Assembly: GCF_900102085.1 (NCBI RefSeq) | Contig: NZ_FMVM01000001.1 | Span: 186,001 to 250,000, forward strand | Length of the DNA stretch: 64,000 nt | DNA from: Paenibacillus polysaccharolyticus | GTDB lineage: Bacteria > Bacillota > Bacilli > Paenibacillales > Paenibacillaceae | Reading direction: 5' to 3' | Shown: one piece after another, positions 1-11,098 of the stretch | Layout: the number at the start of each line of letters is the position of its first letter | How positions within the stretch are numbered: position 1 is the stretch's first letter | Notes under the pieces: model-generated | Seen by the model: only the letters and a program-made list of their open reading frames with translations | Database searches by the model: none | What the model was told of the DNA's origin: nothing | Position numbers and translations under genes: made by a program

Positions 1-3000
1 ACCTGATCTTGCGAAGGGACGTAGCCATCCACAACGACAAGAGCTTTACGATAGTTAAATCGGCTTCTTCCCTCTTGCAATGTCCAAGCAGCGCTCGGCA
101 TCTGTTCCGGCATTTTTTCGAGTGCTTGTAAAACCGAATGATACGTTCGATCCAGAGCGGATTCGCTCTTGGCCGAGAACGGGAGTAAGTGTACAGGCTG
201 ATACACCCTTTGACTCTCTCGTACGGGCGGTTGCTCCAAAATCACGTGAGCATTCGTGCCGCCAATCCCGAAGGAACTTACCGCTGCGCGCAGAACCTGC
301 TGATCTTTGAAGTGTCGCGGCTCCTGATTAATGTAGAAAGGACTGCGTTCCAGTTCCAGCATAGGATTGCTTCTTTCCATATAAATCTGCGGCGGAACTG
401 TTCGGTGATGTAACGTTAGAACGGTTTTGATAAATCCGGCAACACCAGCTGCAGCGTCCAGATGACCGATGTTTGCTTTGACCGAACCGAGGGCGCAATA
501 ATTACGTTTATCCGTTCCCCAGGACTGTCTAAGTGCTTCGATCTCGATGGGATCACCGAGCTTGGTGCCTGTCCCATGTGCCTCCACATAATTGATTTCC
601 TGTGGAGACACCCCCGAGCGGTCAAGTGCGGTTTGAATGACCTTCACCTGTCCGGTAACACTTGGCGCAGTATATCCGATTTTATCCAATCCATCATTGT
701 TAATCGCTGAGCCTTTGATCACCGCAAAGACCTGATCCCCATCGCGCAAAGCATCATGAAGCGGCTTCAGCACAACCATGCCGCACCCATTCCCCGAAAC
801 CGTACCTGAGGCCTGTTCGTCGAACGCTCTGCAATGCCCGTCCTTGGAATAGATCATGCCTTCATGCCAGTGATACCCCTCTTTGAGCGGATAAGAGATA
901 GACACTCCCCCTGCGAGAGCCACGTCACATTCTCCCCGGATCAGTGATTCTGCTGCCTGATGAATCGCGACGAGCGAGGTCGAGCATGCCGTCTGCACAG
1001 CCATACTTGGCCCTCTTAGATTCAGCTTGTGAGATATACGTGTCGTAATATAATCCTTCTCATTCAGCGTCATCGCTTCAAAAGCTTGCAGCAGATCACC
1101 TGAACGACCCAGGAATTGAACCATCCATGGTAAACTCAATCCGCTTCCGGCAAATAAACCGATGGAACCTGAGTACCGGTATGGATCACAGCCCGCATGT
1201 TCAAGCGCTTCCCAGGAACACTGATGAAGCAGTCTAATCTGCGGGTCCATCATATCGGACTCCTGATACGGGTATTCGAAAAATCCGGAATCAAAAAACT
1301 CGGTATCTTGCAAAACGCCTTTGGCTCGAACATATTCAGGATGTTTATACTCTTCAGGCCGCACCCCTGCTGCTGCCAATTCTTCTTCAGTCAGTCGGGT
1401 AATGCCGTCCTTACCTGCCATCAGATTATCCCAGAACTCCTCGATATTTTTTGATCCTGGAAAACGACCGGCCATACCTATAACAGCGATATCCGATGGG
1501 GAAGTGCTTCTGTTCCTGCTGGTCACATCGGCATCTGTTTTGATGTTTATCACTCTTTCTTGCATCATTGAAGGATCAGGTTTGACCGCAGTGCTCGTAC
1601 TCGCGATGGATTCCCCGGATACATGTTCTTGCTCATGTTTATTCTGAACAGGGACATCCACCGAAGTTAACATCTGTTCAGACATCAGATGATCAACGAG
1701 AGAAGTAATGGAAGAGTGTTCAAACAACTGCACAAGCGGAATATTTTTCCCAAGATAAGCGTTTAACCGGTTATTAATCAAGATCAGACCTAGCGAGTTA
1801 CCGCCAATATCAAAAAAGTGCTCTTGTACTCCGACATGATCCCGGTTCAACATCTCTTTCCATGTTTCAACCAGCATCTGTTCCAGCTCTTTGCGAGCCT
1901 GTTCTCTTCCCACTGGAGAAGAAGAACCAGCCATTAAAGATGGAGCTGGCTTCTCATTAGCTTCGATCGCCTCAATCGCTCCAAAGTCAGTCCATTGAAG
2001 GGCATTCCGATTCAATTTGCCATTCGGCAGAACTGGCAGCTTGTCTAGACGAATGATGCGTGAAGGCATCATATACTGTGGCAACCTCTGTTTCAGCCAA
2101 GACCTGAGCAAAGTGTCCTGCTCTTCCATATTCGATACACTTATGTCCGGCTTCAAGCTGTAGTAGAGCACCAGTTGCAACTGCTCAGGCTGGTTTCCTT
2201 CGACCTTCACGACGGCTTCTCTCAAACGTTCATAGCTCATAGCCATTTGCTCGATCTCGTTTAATTCGATCCTGTATCCTCTGATCTTCACTTGCTGATC
2301 CAAACGTCCTGCTAGTTCGACCTCCCCGTCCTGCAACACACGAGCCAAGTCACCTGTCCGGTACATACGTCCACCCAGAACCTTTGCATTGTCAATGAAC
2401 TTGGCAGTCGTTTCGGTCAGATTATTCAGGTAACCTCTGGACACCCCACGGCCTGCAATGCAGAGTTCCCCATAATTTCCGGGAGGCAATAATTCACCCT
2501 CTTCATCCACGATATAAAGCTCCGTATTAGCAATAGGTTTGCCAATCGTGATGAGTCCAGATTGTTGCAACTCTTTGGTCGTTGACCAAATCGTCGTTTC
2601 GGTAGGGCCATACATATTAAAGACACGGGCAGACGAATATTTTTTAATATCCATCAGAAGTCCTGCCGGAACACTTTCTCCTCCGGTAAGAACACACCGA
2701 AGATGAGAAAGTACCTTCGCAAATTCCGAATTTTCAACAAACGCTTTAATCCGGGATACCGTGCTGAGAATATGCGTTACGCCATGCTGCCTTATCTGGC
2801 GCGCGGCAAGAACGGGATCAAGCTGTTCCTGCTCGTCTGCCAAATATAGAGAATGCCCTGTACACAATGGTGCCCACACTTCAAATCCGAAAATATCAAA
2901 AGATACCGTTGTTACACTAATCATTCGATCTGTTTCATATTCAAAAATGTTTCGTTGCCTGATGTCTTCCACAAAATTGACCATCGCATCGTGAGCAATC

Positions 3001-6000
3001 ATTACCCCTTTAGGCCTTCCGGTGGATCCAGAGGTGAAGATGACACAAGACAAGTCAGAAGATAGAACGTCCACATTCGGATTAATAGTTGAACGTTCGT
3101 CAGCAAAATCAGGCTCATAAACGATGCGTTCGCCTTCAAAAGCCACGACATTGGCCTCATTAGCAGTGCACAGTAGCAACTTCATCTTGCTATCTTGCAT
3201 CATGTCCAGAATACGTTGCGGTGGAAATGCTGGATCTATAGGCAGGTAAGCTGCACCCGCTTTGAGTACTGCGATCAACATAATAATGAGAGTTTCATCC
3301 CGGCCAGTTAATATGCCTACAGGTTCATCTCTACGTACCCCTCGATCAATTAGCTTCCAAGCCAACGCATTCGCTCGCTCATTAAGCTCAAGGTAGGTAA
3401 GTTCCTTGCCTGAAGATACAATAAGTGCAGTTTTGTCTGGTGTACGTTCTGCCTGTAGTTCAAACAAACGATGCAAGCTCAGGGTATGATCATAATGCAA
3501 AATGGGTCCCGCTAACCGATGAACCTCAGCTCCCGAAGCATGCTGGACTCGTTCATACAGTTTGCCTAAAGGTGCATCCGGCTGCTTTACAACCTGCTCA
3601 CATAGTTCAATGAAGTCCTGAATCATACGCTCAACAGTTTCTCCTCGGAACAGGTCTAACGCATATTCAATGTATCCTTCGATGACTTGATGTTCCCTGT
3701 TCTCCTGACATGTCAGCAACAGGTCATAGGTTGAGACTCCGGTCTCCACAGGAATAGAACTGAATTGAAGTCCATGAAGTTCAAGATCATGCAGTTCCAT
3801 GTTCTGATAATCAAAACACACATCAAAGATGGCATTACGGTTCAGTTCCCGCTTAAGTCCAAGCTGCGTTACAAGCTCATTGAATGGATACTCCTGATGT
3901 GCAAAAGCATCGAGTGTATGCTGTTTCAGCTCTTGTAAAAAAGCGGTATAGGTCCGATCTGATGCTGGATAATTCCGCATGGCAATCATATTCACAAACA
4001 TCCCGACGGTTTCTTTCCATTCTTCCTGTAACCTACCCGCTACGGGGGTCCCGACTATGATGTCCTGCTGACCTGTTCGACTCGCTAGCAGAAGATTCCA
4101 TACACTGAGCATCACCATATACATGGAAACTTCCGTGGATGAAGCCAGCTTGTGCAATCGCTCCGTTAACGAGTGGCTCAACGTGAAATGAACTCGTTCA
4201 CCTTTCATCTCTCGCTGTACTGGACGATCATGATCAAGCGGAAGCTGCAGTACAGGCGGTGTTGGACCCAACCGTTCCAGCCAGTATGTTTGATGCGGCT
4301 GATATGCCTGAGAGGTAAGACGCTGCTGTTGCCAGACCGCATAATCTTTGTAATGTAACCGGACAGTGCGTTCCTCCCCAAAATACAGTGCATTGAAGTC
4401 ACGTGTAATCAACTCAACGGAAGTACCGTCCGCAATAATATGATGGATATCAAAGAACAACAGATGCTTGCGCGCTCCTGTTCTAATCAGGTTCACTCGC
4501 ATGAGTGGAGCTTGATGAAGCTCAAAAGGACGAATCAGCGTCTGAATCAAAGCAGCAGTCTCTTGTTCATCGGCTAAATACTGCTCGGTAAAGCTGAAAT
4601 CTAAAGGAACGGATGCATGAACCATCTGCACCACCTGATCTCCGCGTATTGCAAACGTCGTTCGAAGCGCTTCATGACATTGCACCAGCTTTTCCAGTGC
4701 AGCCTCTACTCTGGCATGATCCAAATCTCCTTCGATCAGAGTAGCCGAAGGCAAATTATACGCCGTGCTATTTGGATCCAGCATGGATTGAGTGAACATA
4801 CGCATCTGCGCAGATGAGATCGGATAGGCATCCATTATCGGCGCAGCCTCAATCATGTTCTGCTTCTGTACTTGCGGCTCAACCATTGCAAAGAGATGTT
4901 CCGCCAGTTGGGCTGGTGTAGCATGGTTAAACACATCCGCAACCTCTGCCTGAATCCCGATGGAAGACCGAATCGATGCGGACAAACTGACTGCTTTGAG
5001 CGAGTCTCCACCAACGGCGAAGAAATTAACATGCTCTTCTAGGTCGTTTATGCCAAAAATCGTTTCATACGCCTCCAGAACAACCCGTTTCATGGCCTCC
5101 AGACTGCCTGCATAACCTCCCGCAACGGAAAGAGACGTGTTGCTATATTGTTCACTCGACTGAGATGTATGTCGACTACCGCTTGTTCCTTCCAACGTCG
5201 AACCACCCATAAGCGACTGGCCAATTGGATAATGCTGCTTATCAAAATGATAGGTTGGCAAAGAGCATTTGCGGCGCACGTTCTGTCCCTTGAGTACTTT
5301 CCACTCCGGCTGAAGGCCCGCGCACCATAACTCGGCGATTCTGCGGTTTGTATACAGCACGTCCGGTTCTGTTTCTCTAACGTGACGCAACATATTCAAT
5401 ACGGTTTGTGTTTCCTTGGACTGAATGTGCTGTCTCACAAACGAGCTTAATGTACGTCCTGCCCCAACCTCAATGAATACAGCTTGTTCTTCCTTTAACA
5501 TTTCAGCCAAATTTGCTTCAAACAATACCGGCTCTAAAATATGCCTTGCCCAGTAGTCTGGACTTACGATCTCATCCGGCAATGCCCATGTTCCGCTCGT
5601 ATTCGAAAGCAATGGAATCCGCGGGCTGTGTAGCGAATAAGTCGACAGACTGTGTTTGAACTCCATCGCAGCATCCTTCATCATTGGCGTATGGAAGGCA
5701 TGAGAGGTTTTTACACGAACGCATTTCCAGCCGAGTCTTCCGGCCTTTTCTTCCATTCGGTCAATCGCCTCTGCCGTCCCGCCAATGACACTGGAACCTG
5801 TTGTGTTGACCAGAGCCAGCCACGTACCTTCTTCCAATTGAGATTTTACCAACGGAGAGTCCTCCATGATGGCGAGCATGACACCTGGCTGTTGTTGCTG
5901 CATCAAACGTCCCCGTAGCCTTACGATCTGTACAGCATCTGCAAGATCAAATACACCTGCAACCACAGCTGCTGTCAGTTCTCCGATGCTATGTCCGATC

Positions 6001-9000
6001 ATGCCATCTGGCCTGATACCCAGATCAATCAAGGATTGAGCCATGGCATAACTGGTCATGAATAGCGCAAATTGGCTGTACTCCGTCTGGTTCATTCGCT
6101 CTGGATGCTGATCACCGTATACAACAGACAGAATCTCTTCTCGCTCTTCTTCAGGAAGCAGATCCACAATCTGCTGTACATGCTTCTTGAACAGCGGCGC
6201 AATGCCTGACTGTTCTGTCGATTTGTACAATGCTGCACCCATGCCCTGATACTGACTGCCCTGCCCAGGGAACATAAAATAAACCGGGCGCCGATCTTGC
6301 GGCGAATGAACCATTTTTGCCTTCTCCAGCTGACGCATGCATTGCTCGGGATCATCTTTCCAGCTTTTATCCAGGACCAGTGCCTTACGATAAGCAAAAT
6401 CCGTTCGACCGGTCTGCAATGTCCACGCTGCATCCGAAATGGATAGCTCTGGATGCTGCGCGAGATGCTCCATAATTTGTTCAGCGGTGCGGCTCAGCGA
6501 GTACTCTGTTTTGGCTGAAAAAATCATTACATTGACATCATCATCCGGACTGCACTTGTCCATCTTTGGAGCCTCCTCCAATACCATGTGAGCATTCGTG
6601 CCTCCCACACCAAATGAATTAATCCCTGCACGCAGAACACCAGCTTCACCTGGTTTCCAGTCCACCCCCTGCGAGTTGACCTTGAAGGGCGTGCTTGCAA
6701 AATCAATCTTCGGATTCGGTTGTTCATAATTGGCGGTACCCGGGATATATCCTTGATCAAGACTAAGTGCAACCTTAATCAAACCAACAACGCCAGCCGC
6801 TGTATCCATATGTCCCACGTTGCCTTTTACTGAGCCAAGATAACAAAACTGCTTCTTCTCGGAAGCAAAAGCACGTGTCAACGATTCAACTTCAATCGGA
6901 TCACCCAAAAGTGTGCCTGTGCCGTGCGCCTCAATGTAACTAACCGTTTCGGGATCAACTCCGGCTGCCTGATACGCATCCTGAATGACCTCTGCCTGAC
7001 CGCTTACACTTGGTGCAAGGAAGCTAAGCTTCTCCTGACCGTCATTATTAATGGCTGAACCTTTAATGACACCATAAATATGATCTGTATCTCGCAATGC
7101 ATCACTTAACCGCTTCAACACCACGATCCCCATCCCATTGGAGAACACCGTGCCGCTTGCAGCTGCATCAAATGGACGGCAATGGCCATCCGAGGCAAAC
7201 ATCATGCCATCCTCGTACACGTAGCCACCTTCATTCGGCAGCTCTACTGTAATTCCACCAGCCACAGCGACATCACATTCTCCAACGATTAAAGACTGGC
7301 ATGCCAGATGTGGAGTAACCAAAGACGTTGAACATCCCGTAAGAGCTGTATAAGCAGGACCTCTAAGGTTCAACTTATAGGCCATGCGTGTAGCCAAAAA
7401 ATGATTGGTGCTGAGAGTAAATGCTTCATATTTGCTGCTGTATCCCGCATCCCCGAACAGCACTTGTCGATACCACTCAAAGTCATCCGATCCACCGAGG
7501 AAAACGCCGACTTTGCCTGCTTCATCAGGTCTGCACCCAGCATCCTCAAATGCTTCCCATATTCCCTGATACATGAGTCTGAACTGAGGGGACATCATTT
7601 TAACTTCGCCAGGTGTATAGTCGAAAAAGCCAGCATCAAACTCCTCAATCCCGTTGACTCGCCCTTTGGCTTTAACATAACGAGGAGAACGCAGCAATGC
7701 CTCGTCTACACCGAGTGTCCTCAGTTCCTCATCACTGTAAAAATGAATGCTCTCCTCTTGTGCCATCAGATTACGCCAGAATTCATGAATATCCTCTGCT
7801 CCGGGTACATTCACGGACATCCCTACAATGGCAATATCATCACGTAGAATACCCGCTTTCCGTCCAAAACGTTCTTCTCGCAACATCGGTATCCGTGCTG
7901 TCTCCTGTTTCTGTCCCAATGCTGCAAACTGCCGCAGTGTAGGACGCTCAAAAAAGCGGGGCACTGGGAAATCCACATCAGTACGATGCTTTAATCGGTT
8001 ATGAGCCTGAATAACGGAAAATGAATTGCCACCAAGTTCAAAGAAATGATCATCTCTCCCGACTTTCTCGACACCGAGCACTTCTGCCCATACCGATGCA
8101 ATCTGCCGCTCTAATTCCGTGGCTGGAGCAACGTAAGCCGTGCTTGAAGTGTGAATATGCGTGGTATCTGCAATTAGCGCATTGCGATCAATTTTCCCGC
8201 TACTATTGAGTGGGAACTCCGATTTATGTACAAAAACAGATGGAATCATATAGGCTGGCAGAGATTTGGACAAATGGTCTCTCAGCTCAGCCACAGGCAA
8301 TTCCTGCTCCGACAAATAATAGGCATACAGTAAACCGGACCCTGTATCGGAGGATTTCATCACAACGACGGTTTGAATGACTCCCGAGTAGGATGAAAGA
8401 GTATTTTCGATCTCACCTGTCTCTAACCTTGCACCCTGAATTTTGACCTGAAAATCAATGCGCCCCAGGTATTCAATCGTTCCGCTTGGCAGGGAGCGAA
8501 CCATATCCCCAGTGCGGTACATCATTCTGAAATACTCAGGGTCCTTCTCTTCGTCAAAGAAAGGGTTAGGAACGAATTTTTCCCTTGTCATTTCTTCCAG
8601 GTTCAAATATCCGCGTGCAAGACCTACACCGCTCAGACATAGTTCCCCCGGAATGCCCAAAGGCTGTAATTCATCCCGGCTTCCAACGACATACCATCTG
8701 GACTCGTTCAATGGGGAACCAATGGGTATGTTTCCATGCCCTTCATAGGCACTCAATGGATAATGGGAGACCCATATCGTACATTCCGTAGGACCGTATA
8801 CATTATCCAGGCTTGCCCGGATATTCAGGTGGTTGAATTTTTTAATGATATCGGGTGTGACGGCCTCTCCGCCTACAAATACCCATTTCAGCGTGTCCAG
8901 TCCTGAGAGATCAGAACGAAGTTCCATCGTCTCGAGAAAAAGACGGAATAGCGTCGGCACAAAGTTGATATGAGTCACCTGATGTTCAGCTACTGTAGTC

Positions 9001-11036
9001 AATATCTGGTCCGGGTTCTTCTCCTCGCCTGGCGGCAGAATACTTAATGCTCCCTCACCCATAAACCAACCAAACAATTCTGTACAGGATACATCAAAGG
9101 TATACGCCGTTTTTAACATATACACATCACTCGCTTGTACTGGAAAACGACGTTCCAAATCAAGCAATGTATTGACCACACTATGATTTTCAATCATGAC
9201 CCCTTTAGGTTTGCCCGTTGATCCTGACGTGTACATAATGTAGGCGAGACTGTAAGGATCTAGAGGCTCTTCGAGATTGGAGCTGTCTCCCGTGTATACC
9301 ATCCCATCTTCTGTGTAGATATAGTGAGCCGGAAGCGAGTCATCCTCTGCTTCTGGCCGGATGGCAATAACGGTGGATATATTCGCATCGGATAAAATGT
9401 AGGCTTTTCTGGATACCGGATAGGAAGGGTCTAGGGGAACAAAAGCACATCCAGCCTTCAGAACAGCCAGCAAGGCGATGACCAGATCGGAAGAACGTAG
9501 CATTTGTACGCCGACTGCCTCGTTTTCGGTCTTTTTCCGTGCGATGATCTGTTTTGCCAATTGATTGGCCTTTGCATTAACTTGTGCGTAGGTTTGTTTT
9601 TCTTTTCCTTCGAGCAGAGCGACTCGTTCTGGGTGCTTTGTTACTTTTGTATGAAAAACATCGATGATATGCTGCGGAGTGTAGGGAAAATATGAAGTTT
9701 GGTTAAATTGATGCAGCAATTGCTCCTGCTCTTCCTGCATCAGCAGGCTGTATTCACCAATGCTCTTCTCTGGTGCAGTTACCAGCTGTTGCATGAGGAA
9801 TAAGAAGCGCTGACCCATTCGTTCAATGGAGTCTGCTCGAAACACATTCGGTTTATATTGCAGCTTCAGCTGTGTACCTTGAGGTGTGCCGTTCAATACA
9901 ACCATCAGATCACCTGGGAAAGTAACCTTATCCTGTTCCACAAGCTGGCTTCCTGGCACATCCTCCTCATATGAGTCATACACAAAGGAGATATCAAATA
10001 CCGATGGTGAGCCTGGTTGCACCTGCAACATACTGTCTCTGACAATTAGATTATTAGGATATCCAATGTGTTTATACGTATCGATCCAGGCTGCAGTAAC
10101 TTGCTCAAGGAGAGAACCAAATTTAGATTCAAGGTCAATCCGGAACCGCATCGGCAACATATGTACAAAACAGCCAATCGTTTCTTCCAATTCGATATCC
10201 GGACGATGGGAATACGGAGAAGCAAACGTGATATCCTCTTTGCCTGCATATTTATTCAAGAGAATACTGAATGCCCCCATGAAAAACATAAATACCGTAA
10301 CCTCATGTTCCTTTGACATCTCTGTAATATCCGCCATCAACACCTCTGGAATATCAAAACGTAGCTCATGTCCCACACCGGTCTGTGAACCGCCAGCCGG
10401 ATAGTCATGCTGCAGTGCCAGGGGCTCTGCACCGTTCATTTTGGATAACCAGAACTCACGCTCACGGTTATACTTGTTCTCTTGTATTTTCGTATTCTCT
10501 GATTCGATATAAGAGATAAAGCCCTGATCCTGCTTTATTTCCAAAGGTAGATCCTGCAGGATGCAGGTGTACGCATGGAGAAGTTTATTTTTAAAAATTT
10601 CCAGAGACATACCGTCACAGATTAAATGGTGGATACATAAAGTAAGAACATGCGTGTTCTCGTCCATATGTACAAGCATGATGCGAAATAAAGGGCCTTG
10701 CTCCAATATGAAGGGAGCCTGAATACATTCTTCAATGTATCCCTCCAGTTGCTGTTCCTTGCCATCCTGATGAGCTTGACTCAGATCCCGCAAAATCAGT
10801 GAGTACTCCATATCATCGTGGATCGCCAGAACTGGTCTGTCCTGCTGTATCTCAATATGCGTGCGGAGCACGACTTGTTCATGCATGAGCAACTCGATGG
10901 AACGTCGAAAGGCTTCAAGTTGAAGCCTTTCGATTTGTATCGAAGCGGAGATGTTATAAGAAGATGGATCATTCACTTGGCAATCGAAATAGATTCCCTT
11001 TTGTGTTTCGGAGAGTTCCACGGTTTTACGTACCAT
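1..11036 (-). CDS. Hybrid NRPS-PKS megasynthase, 3' end beyond the window
   Basis: Assembly-line enzyme for a peptide-polyketide product. The reading frame starts at ATG 11036 behind a GAGGTG site and stays open for about 3678 codons to the left edge. Domains in order, by residue: condensation (HHLICDG near 136), adenylation (TSGSTGKPKG near 600), PCP (GGNS, Ser about 1005), ketosynthase (Cys about 1235 in TGCSTS, then AHGTGT), acyltransferase (GHSIGE, Ser about 1683; HAFH near 1779, the malonyl-CoA signature), ACP (GGDS, Ser about 2012), condensation (HHIIADG near 2198), adenylation (TSGSTGRPKG near 2670), PCP (GGNS, Ser about 3081), second ketosynthase (Cys about 3351) and the start of a KS-AT linker. 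There is no KR, DH or ER between the first AT and its ACP, so that extension should leave a beta-keto group. By-eye specificity codes are DVTNFGVIW for A1 (no confident substrate) and DIFLLGMIW for A2 (nearest to glycine-type codes). The protein begins with a C domain and has no loading module, so either it acylates the first residue or another protein precedes it. Confidence 0.95.
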   Translation of the reverse strand, partial: MVRKTVELSETQKGIYFDCQVNDPSSYNISASIQIERLQLEAFRRSIELLMHEQVVLRTHIEIQQDRPVLAIHDDMEYSLILRDLSQAHQDGKEQQLEGYIEECIQAPFILEQGPLFRIMLVHMDENTHVLTLCIHHLICDGMSLEIFKNKLLHAYTCILQDLPLEIKQDQGFISYIESENTKIQENKYNREREFWLSKMNGAEPLALQHDYPAGGSQTGVGHELRFDIPEVLMADITEMSKEHEVTVFMFFMGAFSILLNKYAGKEDITFASPYSHRPDIELEETIGCFVHMLPMRFRIDLESKFGSLLEQVTAAWIDTYKHIGYPNNLIVRDSMLQVQPGSPSVFDISFVYDSYEEDVPGSQLVEQDKVTFPGDLMVVLNGTPQGTQLKLQYKPNVFRADSIERMGQRFLFLMQQLVTAPEKSIGEYSLLMQEEQEQLLHQFNQTSYFPYTPQHIIDVFHTKVTKHPERVALLEGKEKQTYAQVNAKANQLAKQIIARKKTENEAVGVQMLRSSDLVIALLAVLKAGCAFVPLDPSYPVSRKAYILSDANISTVIAIRPEAEDDSLPAHYIYTEDGMVYTGDSSNLEEPLDPYSLAYIMYTSGSTGKPKGVMIENHSVVNTLLDLERRFPVQASDVYMLKTAYTFDVSCTELFGWFMGEGALSILPPGEEKNPDQILTTVAEHQVTHINFVPTLFRLFLETMELRSDLSGLDTLKWVFVGGEAVTPDIIKKFNHLNIRASLDNVYGPTECTIWVSHYPLSAYEGHGNIPIGSPLNESRWYVVGSRDELQPLGIPGELCLSGVGLARGYLNLEEMTREKFVPNPFFDEEKDPEYFRMMYRTGDMVRSLPSGTIEYLGRIDFQVKIQGARLETGEIENTLSSYSGVIQTVVVMKSSDTGSGLLYAYYLSEQELPVAELRDHLSKSLPAYMIPSVFVHKSEFPLNSSGKIDRNALIADTTHIHTSSTAYVAPATELERQIASVWAEVLGVEKVGRDDHFFELGGNSFSVIQAHNRLKHRTDVDFPVPRFFERPTLRQFAALGQKQETARIPMLREERFGRKAGILRDDIAIVGMSVNVPGAEDIHEFWRNLMAQEESIHFYSDEELRTLGVDEALLRSPRYVKAKGRVNGIEEFDAGFFDYTPGEVKMMSPQFRLMYQGIWEAFEDAGCRPDEAGKVGVFLGGSDDFEWYRQVLFGDAGYSSKYEAFTLSTNHFLATRMAYKLNLRGPAYTALTGCSTSLVTPHLACQSLIVGECDVAVAGGITVELPNEGGYVYEDGMMFASDGHCRPFDAAASGTVFSNGMGIVVLKRLSDALRDTDHIYGVIKGSAINNDGQEKLSFLAPSVSGQAEVIQDAYQAAGVDPETVSYIEAHGTGTLLGDPIEVESLTRAFASEKKQFCYLGSVKGNVGHMDTAAGVVGLIKVALSLDQGYIPGTANYEQPNPKIDFASTPFKVNSQGVDWKPGEAGVLRAGINSFGVGGTNAHMVLEEAPKMDKCSPDDDVNVMIFSAKTEYSLSRTAEQIMEHLAQHPELSISDAAWTLQTGRTDFAYRKALVLDKSWKDDPEQCMRQLEKAKMVHSPQDRRPVYFMFPGQGSQYQGMGAALYKSTEQSGIAPLFKKHVQQIVDLLPEEEREEILSVVYGDQHPERMNQTEYSQFALFMTSYAMAQSLIDLGIRPDGMIGHSIGELTAAVVAGVFDLADAVQIVRLRGRLMQQQQPGVMLAIMEDSPLVKSQLEEGTWLALVNTTGSSVIGGTAEAIDRMEEKAGRLGWKCVRVKTSHAFHTPMMKDAAMEFKHSLSTYSLHSPRIPLLSNTSGTWALPDEIVSPDYWARHILEPVLFEANLAEMLKEEQAVFIEVGAGRTLSSFVRQHIQSKETQTVLNMLRHVRETEPDVLYTNRRIAELWCAGLQPEWKVLKGQNVRRKCSLPTYHFDKQHYPIGQSLMGGSTLEGTSGSRHTSQSSEQYSNTSLSVAGGYAGSLEAMKRVVLEAYETIFGINDLEEHVNFFAVGGDSLKAVSLSASIRSSIGIQAEVADVFNHATPAQLAEHLFAMVEPQVQKQNMIEAAPIMDAYPISSAQMRMFTQSMLDPNSTAYNLPSATLIEGDLDHARVEAALEKLVQCHEALRTTFAIRGDQVVQMVHASVPLDFSFTEQYLADEQETAALIQTLIRPFELHQAPLMRVNLIRTGARKHLLFFDIHHIIADGTSVELITRDFNALYFGEERTVRLHYKDYAVWQQQRLTSQAYQPHQTYWLERLGPTPPVLQLPLDHDRPVQREMKGERVHFTLSHSLTERLHKLASSTEVSMYMVMLSVWNLLLASRTGQQDIIVGTPVAGRLQEEWKETVGMFVNMIAMRNYPASDRTYTAFLQELKQHTLDAFAHQEYPFNELVTQLGLKRELNRNAIFDVCFDYQNMELHDLELHGLQFSSIPVETGVSTYDLLLTCQENREHQVIEGYIEYALDLFRGETVERMIQDFIELCEQVVKQPDAPLGKLYERVQHASGAEVHRLAGPILHYDHTLSLHRLFELQAERTPDKTALIVSSGKELTYLELNERANALAWKLIDRGVRRDEPVGILTGRDETLIIMLIAVLKAGAAYLPIDPAFPPQRILDMMQDSKMKLLLCTANEANVVAFEGERIVYEPDFADERSTINPNVDVLSSDLSCVIFTSGSTGRPKGVMIAHDAMVNFVEDIRQRNIFEYETDRMISVTTVSFDIFGFEVWAPLCTGHSLYLADEQEQLDPVLAARQIRQHGVTHILSTVSRIKAFVENSEFAKVLSHLRCVLTGGESVPAGLLMDIKKYSSARVFNMYGPTETTIWSTTKELQQSGLITIGKPIANTELYIVDEEGELLPPGNYGELCIAGRGVSRGYLNNLTETTAKFIDNAKVLGGRMYRTGDLARVLQDGEVELAGRLDQQVKIRGYRIELNEIEQMAMSYERLREAVVKVEGNQPEQLQLVLYYSLKPDISVSNMEEQDTLLRSWLKQRLPQYMMPSRIIRLDKLPVLPNGKLNRNALQWTDFGAIEAIEANEKPAPSLMAGSSSPVGREQARKELEQMLVETWKEMLNRDHVGVQEHFFDIGGNSLGLILINNRLNAYLGKNIPLVQLFEHSSITSLVDHLMSEQMLTSVDVPVQNKHEQEHVSGESIASTSTAVKPDPSMMQERVINIKTDADVTSRNRSTSPSDIAVIGMAGRFPGSKNIEEFWDNLMAGKDGITRLTEEELAAAGVRPEEYKHPEYVRAKGVLQDTEFFDSGFFEYPYQESDMMDPQIRLLHQCSWEALEHAGCDPYRYSGSIGLFAGSGLSLPWMVQFLGRSGDLLQAFEAMTLNEKDYITTRISHKLNLRGPSMAVQTACSTSLVAIHQAAESLIRGECDVALAGGVSISYPLKEGYHWHEGMIYSKDGHCRAFDEQASGTVSGNGCGMVVLKPLHDALRDGDQVFAVIKGSAINNDGLDKIGYTAPSVTGQVKVIQTALDRSGVSPQEINYVEAHGTGTKLGDPIEIEALRQSWGTDKRNYCALGSVKANIGHLDAAAGVAGFIKTVLTLHHRTVPPQIYMERSNPMLELERSPFYINQEPRHFKDQQVLRAAVSSFGIGGTNAHVILEQPPVRESQRVYQPVHLLPFSAKSESALDRTYHSVLQALEKMPEQMPSAAWTLQEGRSRFNYRKALVVVDGYVPSQDQ

Positions 11037-11098
11037 CACGACCACACCTCATTCATTAATTGAGATTCAAGCTGTGTTGTCATAAATCCAGTCTCTGT

